DNA of 64,000 bases. It comes from Cepaea nemoralis (lineage: Eukaryota; Mollusca; Gastropoda; Stylommatophora; Helicidae). Location: assembly GCA_014155875.1 (NCBI GenBank), contig JACEFZ010026865.1:264501-328500 (forward strand), written 5' to 3'. The notes beneath the pieces are model-generated. The model worked only from the letters and a program-made list of their open reading frames with translations. It was not told the origin of the DNA and made no database searches. Shown here piece after piece: positions 43,661-55,650 of this stretch. The position numbers and the translations under genes are program-made. Numbering within the stretch: the stretch's first letter is position 1; every line of letters starts with the position of its first letter.

Positions 43661-44640
43661 TTATGCCATGTCCCGTTGGTGATCATGTCTGTCCACAATC
43701 TTGTCTCTTGTGTTGTCAATCTTCTTATAGTTCATGCCGTGTCCCCTTGGTGATCATGTCTATCCACAATCTTGTGTTGTCAATATTCTTATAGTTCATG
43801 CCGTGTCCCGTTGGTGATCATGTCTGTCCACAATCTTGTCTCTTGTGTTGTCAATCTTCTTATAGTTCATGCCGTGTCCCGTTGGTGATCATGTCTGTCC
43901 ACAATCTTGTCTCTTGTGTTGTCAATATTCTTATAGTTCATGCCGTGTCCCGTTGGTGATCATATCTGTCCACAATCTTGTCTCTTGTGTTGTCAATATT
44001 CTTATAGTTCATGCCGTGTCCCGTTGGTGATCATATCTGTCCACAATCTTGTCTCTTGTGTTGTCAATATTCTTATAGTTCATGACGTGTCCCGTTGGTG
44101 ATCATATCTGTCCACAATCTTGTCTCTTGTGTTGTCAATATTCTTATAGTTCATGCCGTGTCCGTTGGTGATCATATCTGTCCACAATCTTGTCTCTTGT
44201 GTTGTCAATATTCATATAGTTCATGACGTTTCCCGTTGGTGATCATATCTGTCCACAATCTTGTCTCTTGTGTTGTCAATATTCTTATAGTTCATGCCGT
44301 GTCCCGTTGGTGATCATATCTGTCCACAATCTTGTCTCTTGTGTTGTCAATATTCTTATAGTTCATGCCGTGTCCGTTGGTGATCATATCTGTCCACAAT
44401 CTTGTCTCTTGTGTTGTCAATATTCTTATAGTTCATGCCGTGTCCCGTTGGTGATCATATCTGTCCACAATCTTGTCTCTTGTGTTGTCAATCTTCTTAT
44501 AGTTCATGCCGTGTCCCGTTGGTGATCATAGTCTGTCCACAATCTTGTCTCTTGTGTTGTCAATCATGTCCATGCCGTGTCCCGTTGGTGATTAGATCTG
44601 TCCACTATCTTGTGCTGTCAGTAATGTCTGATGCTGATGT
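43661..44640. repeat. 71-bp minisatellite, about 13 copies
   Basis: The unit runs GCCGTGTCCCGTTGGTGATC, ATATCTGTCCACAATCTTGT, CTCTTGTGTTGTCAATATTC, TTATAGTTCAT. Some units carry one-base deletions (TGTCCGTTGG). The final units are shortened. Confidence 0.96.
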
Positions 44641-44870
44641 TCCTCCTTGCTATGATGTCAAACTCTTCTGCATCTTCTCTCCTAGTCTTCCCCTGCCTCT
44701 CTTCCCCTCCAACCTTCCCGTTGTAATGACATACTCTAGCTTTCCCCTTCTCATAACATGCCCAAAGAATGAGAATTTTCTTCTTATGTTGCCAGTAACA
44801 AGTTTTCTTTATGAATTAACTTCTTCCAAGATATCTGCATTGCTCTTGTGGCACTGGATAAATTTTCCCA
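44641..44870 (-). mobile_element. LINE 3' fragment, family of 18457
   Basis: The plus strand is the complement of the FFGH-MRR...LE-VTTG region (e.g. CCCTTCTCATAACATGCCCA). It runs directly out of the 71-bp array. Confidence 0.75.
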
Positions 44871-45204
44871 CAGTCCACTTTAATACGACCATTTTGACAT
44901 GTCGAAAAACAAAAGCAGTCGCTCCACTATGTTCTCATCATTCTTCTATCAAACCACATATCAAGAGCTTCTATATAATTCCTCACTTGTCTCCTTTTTG
45001 TCCTTGATTAGCTTCCGTATATCAGGATGTGCTAAATATAGCGTCTAAGAACTATTTTCCTCGCCTCACCTTCGACTGCGAAGGTAAATAACGATTGACC
45101 GCCATTTTTCCGTGCATTCAGGTCTAGACAATGTGATGACGCTGTCACACCACAGACACAAAGCAGGAAACTGCTTGGGGACAAATTATTATAATTATGA
45201 TTAC

Positions 45205-45443
45205 TTATAAGTGGTAATTACAAAAAAGAATTGTATTCATAAATACAACATCAAAGTGAATCGAACCAATCTGAAACAAGTCAATATATGTAAGTATGTG
45301 TGTACTTTAATAACACTGAAAGGAAGATGGAGTAAAGAAGTTAAATGTAGAAGTGACCAAGCAAAAGCTGTATTTCACAAGATCAAAAATATTCTGTTAC
45401 ATTCCAAAGACATAAATGACAACCGTAAATTGACTTTTATTTC
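45205..45443 (+). mobile_element. LINE RT thumb fragment
   Basis: VNRTNLKQVNICKYVCTLIT then GRWSKEVKCRSDQAKAVFHK, the L-QV..F.YLG...G.....E...R..QAK..F pattern of LINE RT thumbs. Confidence 0.7.
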
Positions 45444-45675
45444 GCATATCCTTTACAGGACATTGAGTCAACACCTGCATTTTTCAGCTGCTGTCGATGT
45501 CTTGGCAGTTTTACGTTCAGTAGTTTGCCATTGCTTTCTGAACGACCGTCTCACATACCCTCCGTAAGTAACCAACGCGACGCGATCAGCTGCTGAATCT
45601 AGCGCAGCTGTGTTTCATACGAGAGTATACGGGATTACGAAGCAACGTCCTAAACTCCTACGCCAAGGAAACCGG
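45444..45675 (-). repeat. SINE family A copy
   Basis: Complement of CATATCCTTTACAGGAC...TTTTACGTTCAGTAGTTTGC...TGTTTCATACGAG...CCTACGCCAAGG, so tail, body, B box and A box are all present. Confidence 0.85.
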
Positions 45676-45856
45676 CAATTGACTGGGGAAAGTAAATGTA
45701 GACAGTCATGATGTTTTGGGCACAAGTGCTCGCAGAACGTCGACCTCATCACGGCCCGCTCTATAGACTCTCGATCTCTGGTCAGTTCTCCAGCCTCATA
45801 CACCCTCGTGTCCAAGCTGTCCGCAGTGTCCTCTGTTCATCTTAGTGCTGGATGAC

Positions 45857-46730
45857 CCCGGCCGCTTCTACCAGGAACCACACCTCCCATCGCTGTTCTC
45901 TCCCAGCCACTTCTACCAGGAACCACACCTCTCATCACTGTTTTCTCCCAGCCACATCTACCAGGAACCACACCTCCCATCCCTGTTCTCTCCTAGCCAC
46001 TTCTACCAGGAACCACACCTCCCATCACTGTTCTCTCCCAGCCGCTTCTACCAGGAACCACATCTCTCATCGCTGTTTTCTCCCAGCCAATTCTGCCAGG
46101 AGCCACACCTCCCATCACTGTTCTCTCCCAGCCACTTCTACCAGCAACCACATCTCCCATCACTGTTCTCTCCCAGCCACTTCTACCAGCAACCACACCT
46201 CCCATCACTGTTCTCTCCCAGCCACTTCTACCAGGAACTACACCTCCCATCACTGTTCTCTCCCAGTCACTTCTACCAGGAGCCACACCTCCCATCACTG
46301 TTCTCTCCCAGCCACTTCTACCAGGAACCACACCTCCCATCACTGTTCTCTCCCAGTCACTTCTACCAGGAACCACACCTCCCATCACTGTTCTCTCCCA
46401 GCCACTTCTACCAGGAACCACACCTCCCATCCCTGTTCTCTCCCAGCCACTTCTACCAGGAACCACACCTCCCATCACTGTTCCTCCGAGCCACTTCTAC
46501 CAGCAACCACACCTCCCATCACTGTTCTCTCCCAGCCGCTTCTACCAGCAACCACACCTCCCATCACTGTTCTTTCCCAGCCGCTTCTACCAGCAACCAC
46601 ACCTCCCATCTCTGTACTCTTCCAGCTACTTCTACCAGGAACCACACCTCCCATCCCTGTTCTCTCCCAGCCACATCTACCAGGAACCACGCCTCCAATC
46701 ACTGTTATTTCCCAGCCACTGTGACACTTA
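45857..46730. repeat. 45-bp minisatellite derived from a LINE segment, about 19 copies
   Basis: The unit is CAGCCACTTCTACCAGGAAC plus CACACCTCCCATCACTGTTCTCTCC with small variants, in frame with itself. On the minus strand it reads MGGVVPGRSGWERTV, resembling the VPGG-GRP stretch of the LINE C-terminus at 33541-33725. Confidence 0.93.
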
Positions 46731-46769
46731 AGGTGTCCAACATGTTTTAGTTTCGGAGACACCACACAG

Positions 46770-47095
46770 TTTATGAGCCAGTTTTCTTCCATAGTCAGAT
46801 CTGGTAGAATTTCTGCATGTTTTGTGTTTTAGGTCTATGATATTCTAAGAACGTTTGTGTGTGTGCAACACTTAAACTCAACAGCCCCAATTTTCATCTT
46901 TAGTGATTACGAATTGTCCATGATTTACATCCATATGTTGCCACTGGAGAGTTTGGTGTCCTCTAAAATGTTACTGTAACTTTTGTGCTGATATTGTGCT
47001 ACACATTTGTAATACTATTTGACTCTGCATCTCTATGGCCAGTCAACGTCTAGCTTCTTTCGAGTAGTCTCCCTTGCTGTCGATTTAATTGATTA
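46770..47095 (-). mobile_element. LINE RT thumb fragment, sister of 42346
   Basis: Shares ATATGTTGCCACTGG, CTATGGCCAGTCAACGTCTA and the ordering of the 42346-42900 fragment on the same strand, with no intact frame. Confidence 0.7.
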
Positions 47096-47388
47096 AGTGC
47101 CATTGGCTGATAAATCGTCGTATTCAGAATTCCCGTAACTTCCATAGGCACATAAATCAAACTATAGTTAAAATATCAATACAGTAGTTGTCCATGGTCC
47201 CTCTTTAGTTTGATATAACAACATGTCTGCTGCCATATTAGCAACTTTTAAATCATAACTGTGACACGCCCCTACTTCTCATTTTCCGCCAACAGTTTTG
47301 TTTGGTCCAAACTTACTGTTTTGTTTGGCACTGAATCTGTTAAGGAGCCAAAGATATTCACAGTCTGAGATATTTTTACCTTCTTCAT
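47096..47388 (+). other. Intron 4 sequence, nothing recognised
   Basis: No gene or repeat terminus seen. Confidence 0.4.
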
Positions 47389-47610
47389 TGTTGGGCACGT
47401 GTTGTGGAGAAACAAATTAGAACACTTAGTTACAACTGGCAAACTTGATGAGAAAAGGGCAGTTAGAAGACAAACAGATACACACCAGACAGCACGTCCA
47501 CATGGCATAAACTGGCCAGGAACACAGGCCTGACCCTGGACTCTGGTGGTCGAGGGTAATGGCGAGCAGTGACGGTTCGATAGCTTACAGACATGGCGCG
47601 TGTTAGTGAC
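47389..47610 (+). mobile_element. LINE 3' fragment, family of 18457
   Basis: GTTACAACTGGCAAACTTGA, a degenerate WHKLARNTGLTLDSGG region and TAGCTTACAGACATGGCGCG, diverged from the copy at 18457. Confidence 0.7.
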
Positions 47611-47652
47611 GATCCACATCTCATTGCTTGCATGTGTTTGTGTTTATTTTAG

Positions 47653-47787
47653 GCCGAAGCAACCGCTAGTTTGTTGAACACCAGACTCAGTCACGTGGAG
47701 GCACAGATGACGAATGTCCACGGCATCAACGATGTCCAGACTCAGGTCTCCCACTTGCGAGCTAAAGTAGAGACACTGGAGAATTTG
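47653..47787 (+). CDS. CUBN: Cubilin exon 5: coiled-coil segment
   Basis: Acceptor TGTTTATTTTAG and donor TTG before GTAAGG. 135 bp, 45 codons, phase 0 at both ends. The sequence is a clear amphipathic helix: ASLLNTRLSHVEAQM, then VQTQVSHLRAKVETLENL with heptad-spaced L, V and M. It fits the trimerisation coil between the N-terminal conserved segment and the first EGF domain. It is longer than the vertebrate coil region, so the molluscan protein appears to have an extended stalk. Confidence 0.78.
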
Positions 47788-47856
47788 GTAAGGCGGATTG
47801 TTTGCTGCAGTTATTGGTGTTTTCTTTTATCCCAGAGTAACAGAGACATTCATCAC

Positions 47857-48105
47857 TGTCTCCCTGGCCAAGAGTTAACGACATTGTTCATAATCCCGTA
47901 TATCCACGTGGGGAAAACAGCAGCTGCGAGATCCAGCAGCGGATCGTGCCGCGCTGGTAACTTTCCGGGGTATGTGAGCCGGTCGTTGAGAAAGCAATGG
48001 CAAACTACTGAAAGTAAAACTTGCCTAGTACATCTACAGCAGCTGAAAAATGCTGATGTTGACTGCAACGTCCTGTAAGGGATATACAACATTAAAAAAA
48101 AAAAA
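47857..48105 (+). repeat. SINE family A copy with poly-A
   Basis: Starts near CTGGCCAAGAGTTAACGACA, has GGCAAACTACTGAAAGTAAA, CGTCCTGTAAGGGATATAC and a 12-base A run at the end. It lies 70 bp into intron 5. Confidence 0.87.
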
Positions 48106-48600
48106 CAGGCATTGTGTATAGTGCACTTGTTTGTCAATATAACAATCTGGTTTAAATTCCCAGCAGAAGCAGAATTAATTTTATTTTGAACTTGTACACG
48201 TCTGGGGCCGACCTAGCCGAATTAAGAATGGGTACAAGACAACTGAGTTGCGTTGTGTTTTAACAAGTAAATTATATGATACTATATGACAAAGCTGGTA
48301 GACGCACTTTTCTCCCCATCACCGTATTAACAGTGCCAGACAGAGCAGTTGTAGAAACACACATATGTAAAATGGCATCATTTGAAACGTAGCTGGAAAA
48401 ACAAGAAGAGATAGAGAAACAAATGAGAAACTAAGAAGAAGTGAAGTGATAACATCGATTACTGTCTTTATAGAAGATCAAAGAATTAAATGGTTCGGAC
48501 ATTAAGCTAGAGTGGAACAAGATCAACGATCGGGATACAAGACTAGAGGACGATTCAGAAAGAGTTGGCTAAATGGACTAACAGAGACATTGAAGAAATA
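48106..48600 (+). other. Intron 5 sequence, weak LINE-like remnants
   Basis: The stretch 48470-48600 (FGH-like TGGTTCGGACATTAAGCTAG and a following basic frame) looks like a very decayed LINE C-terminus. Nothing else recognised. Confidence 0.35.
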
Positions 48601-48607
48601 AAATATG

Positions 48608-48785
48608 ACGTTACCCGGGTTCGATACCTCGGTAAGGTGTGGGATGTTTTACTGTCGGGGGCAAAAAGAAAATCCTAACCTGCACAATTCGCGGCGACTG
48701 CACTAGCCAGGCGGCCTTAATTCCTCAGGCTCAAAGACCCCTCTGCCATACACCGCAAGGTACTATATTGGCAGTAAATGACAGT
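48608..48785 (+). repeat. SINE 3' part with B box
   Basis: CCCGGGTTCGATACC at about 48616-48630 is a pol III B box. The body (GGCGACTGCACTAGCCAGGC) is not shared with families A-C in this window. Confidence 0.55.
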
Positions 48786-48854
48786 TTTTGACAAGCAACA
48801 AGACAAGCGAAACATAGGAAATTATATTTAACTTCTCTCTGGTTGCTACGTTTT

Positions 48855-49098
48855 CTTCGTGGCGAAGGGGTTACGGGCGCAGTTCGTAATCCCGCTTACC
48901 GCGCTCGAAACATAGCTGTGGGCGATTTGACAGCAGACCACATTGCGTTATTTTTTTTTCAAAAATAAAATGGTATGAGTGTCGGTATTTCAGAAAGCAA
49001 TGGCGAACTAGTGAACATAAAATTGCCAAGACATCACAAACAGCCAAATATGCTGGGTTTGACTGCGACGTCCTGTAAAGGATATGCAACTAACTTAA
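48855..49098 (+). repeat. SINE family A copy
   Basis: GTGGCGAAGGGGTTACGGGC (A box), GCGCTCGAAACATAG (B box), GGCGAACTAGTGAACAT, CGTCCTGTAAAGGATATGC. Complete in outline. Confidence 0.9.
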
Positions 49099-49261
49099 AA
49101 CTGGCTGCTTCAAGGAAAACAAGCAGTAGGAAAACAGAAGACGAAGAAGAGAAGACAATTGTCAGAATACTAGTGGAATTGTCCGGGAAGGAAAGACAAC
49201 TTGGATTTGTACTGGCCACCTCACATTATATCATAGCCTAGAATATACGAAGGAATGACAC

Positions 49262-51430
49262 TTGATATCCCAGCTGTAGTATCTGTGATGGGACTACCTT
49301 GACATGTGTTCCTTGTCCACTTGATATCCCAACTGTAGTATCTGTGATGGGACTACCTTGACATGTGTTCCTTGTCCACTTGATATCCCAACTGTAGTAT
49401 CTGTGATGGGACTACCTTGACATGTGTTCCTTGTCCACTTGATATCCCAACTGCAGTATCTGTGATGGTACTACCTTGACATGTGTTCCTTGTCCACTTG
49501 ATATCCCAACTGTAGTATCTGTGATGGGACTACCTTGACATGTGTTCCTTGTCCACTTGATATCCCAACTGTAGTATCTGTGATGGTGCTATCTTGACAT
49601 GTGTTCCTTGTCCACTTGATATCCCAACTGTAGTATCTGTGATGGGACTACCTTGACATGTGTTCCTTGTCCACTTGATATCCCAACTGTAGTATCTGTG
49701 ATGGGACTACCTTGACATGTGTTCCTTGTCCACTTGATATCCCAACTGTAGTATCTGTGATGGTACTATCTTGACATGTGTTCCTTGTCCACTTGATATC
49801 CCAACTGTAGTATCTGTGATGGGACTACCTTGACATGTGTTCCTTGTCCACTTGATATCCCAACTGTAGTATCTGTGATGGGGCTACCTTGACATGTGTT
49901 CCTTGTCCACTTGATATCCCAACTGTCTTGACATGTGTTCCTTGTCCACTTGATATCCCAACTGTAGTATCTGTGATGGTGCTATCTTGACATGTGTTCC
50001 TTGTCCACTTGATATCCCAACTGTAGTATCTGTGATGGTGCTATCTTGACATGTGTTCCTTGTCCACTTGATATCCCAACTGTAGTATCTGTGATGGTGC
50101 TATCTTGACATGTGTTCCTTTTCCACTTGATATCCCAACTGTAGTATCTGTGATGGTACTACCTTGACATGTGTTCCTTGTCCACTTGATATCCCAACTG
50201 TAGTATCTGTGATGGGAGTACCTTGACATTTGTTCCTTGTCCACTTGATATCCCAACTGTAGTATCTGTGATGGGACTACCTTGACATGTGTTCCTTGTC
50301 CACACTTGATATCCCAACTGTAGTATCTGTGATGGTACTACCTTGACATGTGTTCCTTGTCCACTTGATATCCCAACTGTAGTATCTGTGATGGTACTAC
50401 CTTGACATGTGTTCCTTGTCCACTTGATATCCCAACTGTAGTATCTGTGATGGGACTACCTTACCATGTGTTCCTTGTCCACTTGATATCCCAACTGTAG
50501 TATCTGCGATGGGACTACCTTGACATGTGTTCCTTGTCCACTTGATATCCCAACTGTAGTATCAGCGATGGGACTACCTTGACATGTGTTCCTTGTCCAC
50601 TTGATATCCCAACTGTAGTATCTGCGATGGGACTACCTTGACATGTGTTCCTTGTCCACTTGATATCCCAACTGTAGTATCAGTGATGGTACTATCTTGA
50701 CATGTGTTCCTTGTCCACTTGATATCCCAACTGTAGTATCTGTGATGGTACTATCTTGACATGTGTTCCTTGTCCACTTGATATCCCAACTGTAGTATCT
50801 GTGATGGTACTACCTTGACATGTGTTCCTTGTCGACTTGATATCCCAACTGTAGTATCTGTGATGGTACTACCTTGACATGTGTTCCTTGTCCACTTGAT
50901 ATCCCAACTGTAGTATCTGTAATAGGACAACCTTGACATGTATTCCTTGTCCACTTGATATCCCAACTGTAGTATCTGTGATGGGACTACCTTGACATGT
51001 GTTCCTTGTCCACTTGATATCCCAACTGTAGTATCTGTGATGGGACTACCTTGACATGTGTTCCTTGTCCACTTGATATCCCAACTGTAGTATCTGTGAT
51101 GGGACTACCTTGACATGTGTTCCTTGTCCACTTGATATCCCAACTGTAGTATCTGTGATGGGACTACCTTGACATGTGTTCCTTGTCCACTTGGTATCCC
51201 AACTGTAGTATCTGTGATGGGACTATCTTGACATGTGTTCCTTGTCCACTTGATATCCCAACTGTAGTATCTGTGATGGGACTATCTTGACATGTGTTCC
51301 TTGTCCACTTGATATCCCAACTGTAGTATCTGTGATGGGACTACCTTGACATGTGTTCCTTGTCCACTTGATATCCCAACTGTAGTATCTGTGATGGGAC
51401 TATCTTGACATGTGTTCCTTGTCCATTTGA
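49262..51430. repeat. 59-bp minisatellite, about 36 copies
   Basis: The unit runs TTGATATCCCAACTGTAGTA, TCTGTGATGGGACTACCTTG, ACATGTGTTCCTTGTCCAC. Variants are mainly GGGACTACC versus GGTACTATC. One unit is cut short at about 49919-49927 and one has CACACTT at about 50301. It is the largest array after the 15-bp one. Confidence 0.98.
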
Positions 51431-52005
51431 TGGCAGAGCACTGGATGACCAAGTAATGAGGGCACATTTATGTTACTGCATTGGGGATGCGCGGAGGGTC
51501 TGAACGTCACTCAGCCCAGGCCGGTGCTCAATCACGCTGAAGTTTGTTCGTTCGTTCGTTCGTTACCTCTGCTGCCATCAGCATGGGAGCTCTTATTTGG
51601 CTACTGAAGAAGAAGCCAAGCACACGTTGGAATACCCCGACTGCAATTACGTCAATTGTTTATTTCATTTTTCATGTTGGTAATGTCATCTTTGTTGTTC
51701 TCGCTGTTATTTTATTATTTGTTTTTGTCTGCACAACCACTTCAAGTCTCGTGCTCCACTCTGGCAAAACTTGAAGAACTGGGAACTTGCCGTGGTTTGA
51801 TATTGTCTCTGCAGTCCAGTCGGTCAGATTTCCCCCTTCACTTCGGCCAAGCCAGGGCATTCTTGTGGGACATGCTTTGAAGTTTGCTTGAGTGCTCCAT
51901 ATTTGTAAGAGACAAAAGTCATAGAGACCCATTCGGTAGAGGTGTATTCTGAGTGGGTTTACCGTAAACATAGGAGTTCGGCATATGGTGCTACATCATC
52001 AGAAA
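51431..52005 (+). other. Intron 5 sequence with a short GTTC run
   Basis: (GTTC)n at about 51545-51563. No exon or transposon terminus seen. Confidence 0.4.
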
Positions 52006-52810
52006 CAACAGGACATTAGATACAATAGTTGTAGAAAGTGAAAAAATGGGTCTCATCTTGAATAATGGTAATATCAAAGAAACATATCGTGCCTAAATGT
52101 ACAATTAAGGTAAATGGTGTCACTTTGAAACAAGTGCAGAAATTCCAATATTTAGGCACACGGATAACATTCGAAACAACCGAATAAGCGAACAGCAACA
52201 GCTAAAGTACGAAATGAAAGAAACAAGTTACATAATTTAAATATCTAGGAAGTATGGTCACTGAAGATGACAGAATAGACAGAGAAATCTAAATCAGATG
52301 TCAAAAAACAGATGCGCTTATAAATCAGCTATCACCCATACCGAAACATCCAAATATGCTTACGTCAGTAAAACGACAGATAATAAATAGCATATTCACA
52401 CCAATTCTGTGCTACCAATGTCAAACTTCAATAATATCCAAATCACACTTACGCAAAATCAACACCTGTGAGATAATATGCTTGCTTGCCAAGAGCTGTC
52501 AGCTTAATTATCCGAGACCGAGTAAGAAATGATGTTATCAAACAGACAGTGGGATCAATAACTTGTGCCACACATACTGAAAGGCAGAAGATCAAATGGT
52601 TTGGCCAACTCGTTAGAATGGCGCTACATTAAAGAACAACTGATACGAGAGCAAAAGGACGCAAGAGAAGAAAATAGATTGACGACATCAAAGACATTTT
52701 ACAATCACTTGGAATGACACTATCCTGTGCCACCCATCGGGTGCTGAAACGTCAACTATTCCTACCCACAACACTTGACGGCAAAAGTGAAAGCCGATGA
52801 TGATGGTGAT
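52006..52810 (+). mobile_element. Decayed LINE RT and 3' end with GAT tail
   Basis: A broken thumb region occurs twice (FQYLGT-like near 52150 and IKYLGSMVTEDDRIDREI near 52240), then LTSVKRQIINSIFTPILCYQ, KIKWFGQLVRM and GRKRRK-type pieces, ending in a (GAT)n tail. No frame is intact. Confidence 0.78.
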
Positions 52811-52952
52811 GATGATGATGACGATAATGGACAACATCAGATGGAAGACGTATCACAAGCGAAAACTGTGTTTTATAGAATGAAGAATTTCTAATGCAAT
52901 AATTCCAAAAAACTTATAACATGTATGTAATGTTATGCTGTACGTTTGTGCT

Positions 52953-53440
52953 AGATACTCATCTTCTAATGATCTAGTAATGTTGCCTGAATGTTTCTAG
53001 GTGCTGAATACCCATCTTGTAATGTTGCCTGAATGTTTCTAGGTGCTGGATACCCATCTTGTAATGTTGCCTGAATGTTTCTAGGTGCTGAATACCCATC
53101 TTGTAATGTTGCCTGAATGTTTCTAGGTGCTGGATACCCATCTTGTAATGTTGCCTGAATGTTTCTAGGTGCTGAATACCCGTCTTGTAATGTTGTCTTG
53201 ATGTTTCTAGGTGCTGGATACCCATCTCGTAATGTTACCTTGATGTTTCTAGATGCTGTATACCCATCTTGTAATGCTGCCTGAATGTTTCTAGGTGCTG
53301 AATACCCATCTTGCAATGTCACCTGAATGTTTCCAGGGGTTGGATACCCATCTTATAATGTTACCTGAATGTTTATAGGTGTTAGTGTGTCATCTTGTTA
53401 TGCTATCCTCAATGTTTCTAGGTGCTGGATACCCATCTTG
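52953..53440. repeat. 42-bp minisatellite, about 11 copies
   Basis: The unit is GTAATGTTGCCTGAATGTTT plus CTAGGTGCTGAATACCCATCTT. GCTGAATA and GCTGGATA units alternate in the left half, suggesting an 84-bp higher-order unit. The right end is degenerate. Confidence 0.95.
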
Positions 53441-53529
53441 TTGACGACGGAGACGACGACGATGGTGGTGGAGTTGGAGGAATTAGACAACTACGAATGA
53501 GGGTATGGTTAACATAACTGCGTGACGTC

Positions 53530-53860
53530 ATTTAAATGTGTGAATATATATTGTAAGTCCGTTTACACGTAATTTATAGAGGTGGAAGTGTTTAGAGATC
53601 CGTAATGTGTGGATATAAAGTGTAAGTCTGTTTATTTGTAATTTATAGAGACGGAAAGGTTTAGAGATACGAATGTATGAAAATAAATTGTAGGTCTATT
53701 TACACGTAATTTATATAGACGGAATAGTATAGAAATGAGTGATGTGTGAATGTAAAGTGTAAGACTATTTACTTGTAATTTATAGAGACGGAGAGGCTTA
53801 GAAATATAAATGCGTGTATATAAATTGAAAGCTGATTTTCGTGTCATTTTAGAGACGGGA
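53530..53860. repeat. About 70-bp degenerate tandem repeat, 4.5 copies
   Basis: ACTTGTAATTTATAGAGACGG recurs at about 53571, 53640, 53709 and 53779 with TGTAAGTCTGTTTA in between. Confidence 0.85.
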
Positions 53861-54039
53861 TTGCTTTGACGTCAGATGTCCGCCTCTATTTGGAGCACAT
53901 TATCTTGTACTACGCCGATAAGCGTACACAAGAGTTGTATTTGATAATCTGTGAACTGATGAATTATGACATTCTAGGCGTCTATAAAGAAGATAGTATG
54001 TCATTGATTTCCATTTTGACTTCGACCATACTGGTTGGT

Positions 54040-54300
54040 GACTGTTGGTGACGTGAAACTTGAGACCATAATCAACATCTGTCTGCCAGCTGTTCTCTAG
54101 CTCCATCCACCATCTGCTCATGAATATTATCCTGGTCAGGGGCTAACCTTGCTGAAGGATTTGCCGTAGATATTACAGTTCTTTAACTTGCTTCACAGCT
54201 GTATTATTTATCTGTACATTTATCGGACCAGGATATCTGTTAACCTGCATTGCTTATGTTTTGTTGTCCGAGTATAGGACGAGGGGGCTACGAATTAAAA
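54040..54300 (-). mobile_element. LINE RT fragment
   Basis: The minus strand reads NVQINNTAVKQVKEL then YLRQILQ, the I-G..L..V..F.YLG stretch of LINE RTs, followed by MSRWWMELENSWQTDVD. Confidence 0.5.
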
Positions 54301-54479
54301 TCTTAAAAGTGTGATAGAAATTATAATAATCATGCCAGTGTCTTGTAACCTGTCAATATTGTTGTTAAGGAAGTCAAGTGTGTTAAGCATATGACATCGC
54401 GGTGCAGAACACGGTGGCGTCAAAAGAACAGTTTACAGATGACCGCCCACTTATGATATGTACCGAATTTTAAATGAAA

Positions 54480-54790
54480 ACCTTGATATGTTTTTTGTTG
54501 GGTGAATATATTCAGAAAAAGTAAGTAACAAATGTATCATTGTTCGAAATAGTCACCACTGCGTTCAATGCAAGTCCTCCAGCGACGATACAGTGCATAA
54601 ATTCCGTAGAAAAGAATATTCTTGGTCGAGAGTGTAACCACTCATGCACCAGCAGGTGTAGCTCTTCACCGGGCCGAAATTTCTTTCCTCCCAATGACTC
54701 TTTGAGTTGTCAAAACAGGCAGAAATTTCTTGGGGCTAGTTCTTGACAAGCATCAGTACGTCGTTGTTTCAATTCTGGAGTAAGTGGTAC
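54480..54790 (-). pseudogene. Mariner-type transposase C-terminal fragment
   Basis: The minus strand encodes LGGKKFRPGEELHLLVHEWL then RPRIFFSTEF, resembling the LGGKRF..DEEV...V..WL...P..FF segment near the end of mariner transposases. The catalytic region is not present. No terminal repeats identified. Confidence 0.6.
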
Positions 54791-54879
54791 TGTCGTACTT
54801 CATGGATGGTGTGATGTGCTGAACAATGAACAGTCTGTCACAGAAGTCACGCCGTTTTGAAACGTCCTCTCCATTCATA

Positions 54880-55650
54880 CTCTTGCTGAAGTGTCAGGCA
54901 TACATCACCTGGCCATTTCGTACATGTCTTCTCCAGGAACATCTGTCTGTTGCAACTCTTTCCCGCGTGTCTGGATCTATGCCAAGGATTTTCATATCTT
55001 TTTTACACACATCCCTATATCGCATCTGGGTGTCTTCGGGTTGGCCTCTTCCTTGTGGCTAGTTCTTCGTTTGAGATCTTTGGGAATACGTTCATCTTCC
55101 ATTCGAGATACGTGGCCCAGCCACCGGAAGCGTCTCTGCTTGAGGGGGGGGGGGGGGAGTGCACTGTGGTAATATCCGCTCTTTAAAGCACATGATTGTT
55201 TGTTATGTGGTCTCTCTATGATATGCCCAGGACACGTCTTAGACATCTCATATGGAAGAAATTCAACTTTCTTTCCTGTCGTGAGTACAAGGTCCAGGAT
55301 TCCGACCCATAAGGTAGTGTGCTAACAACACAAGCTTTGTAAACTTGAACTTTTATACGCTCTGTTAGTTTATTATTCTCCCAAACTCTTTTAGTTAGCT
55401 AGCCTAGAAATGGTTGTGGCTGCCTTTCCAATGCGTCTGTCGATTTCTGTCTCTAATGAAAGATTATCTGATATTGTCGACCCCAAATACGCAAACTCAA
55501 GGACAACATTCAATTCGTAATTAGAAATTTTGATTGTTGGAGGCGCACCAGCATCTTGTTCCATCACCTGTGTTTTCTTTAGGTTGATGGTGAACCAAAA
55601 TTCTTTGCAGGCGGCTGCAAAACTATCTATGACGAAGTATGTTATCTTTT
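54880..55650 (-). mobile_element. LINE RT thumb and C-terminus, decayed
   Basis: From 55640 down: FAAACKEFWFTINLKKTQVM, LNVVLEFAYLGSTISDNLSL, ETEIDRRIGKA, then RRFRWLGHVSRMEDERIPKD (55000-55150) and the CVKKIMKILGIDPD region. These are successive pieces of one LINE ORF with several frame breaks and a poly-G insertion at about 55144-55156. Confidence 0.85.

Noticed and set aside
43661..51430. Regular repeats that might suggest a CRISPR array
   Set aside because: The 71-bp and 59-bp units are contiguous with no unique spacers, and the context is eukaryotic.
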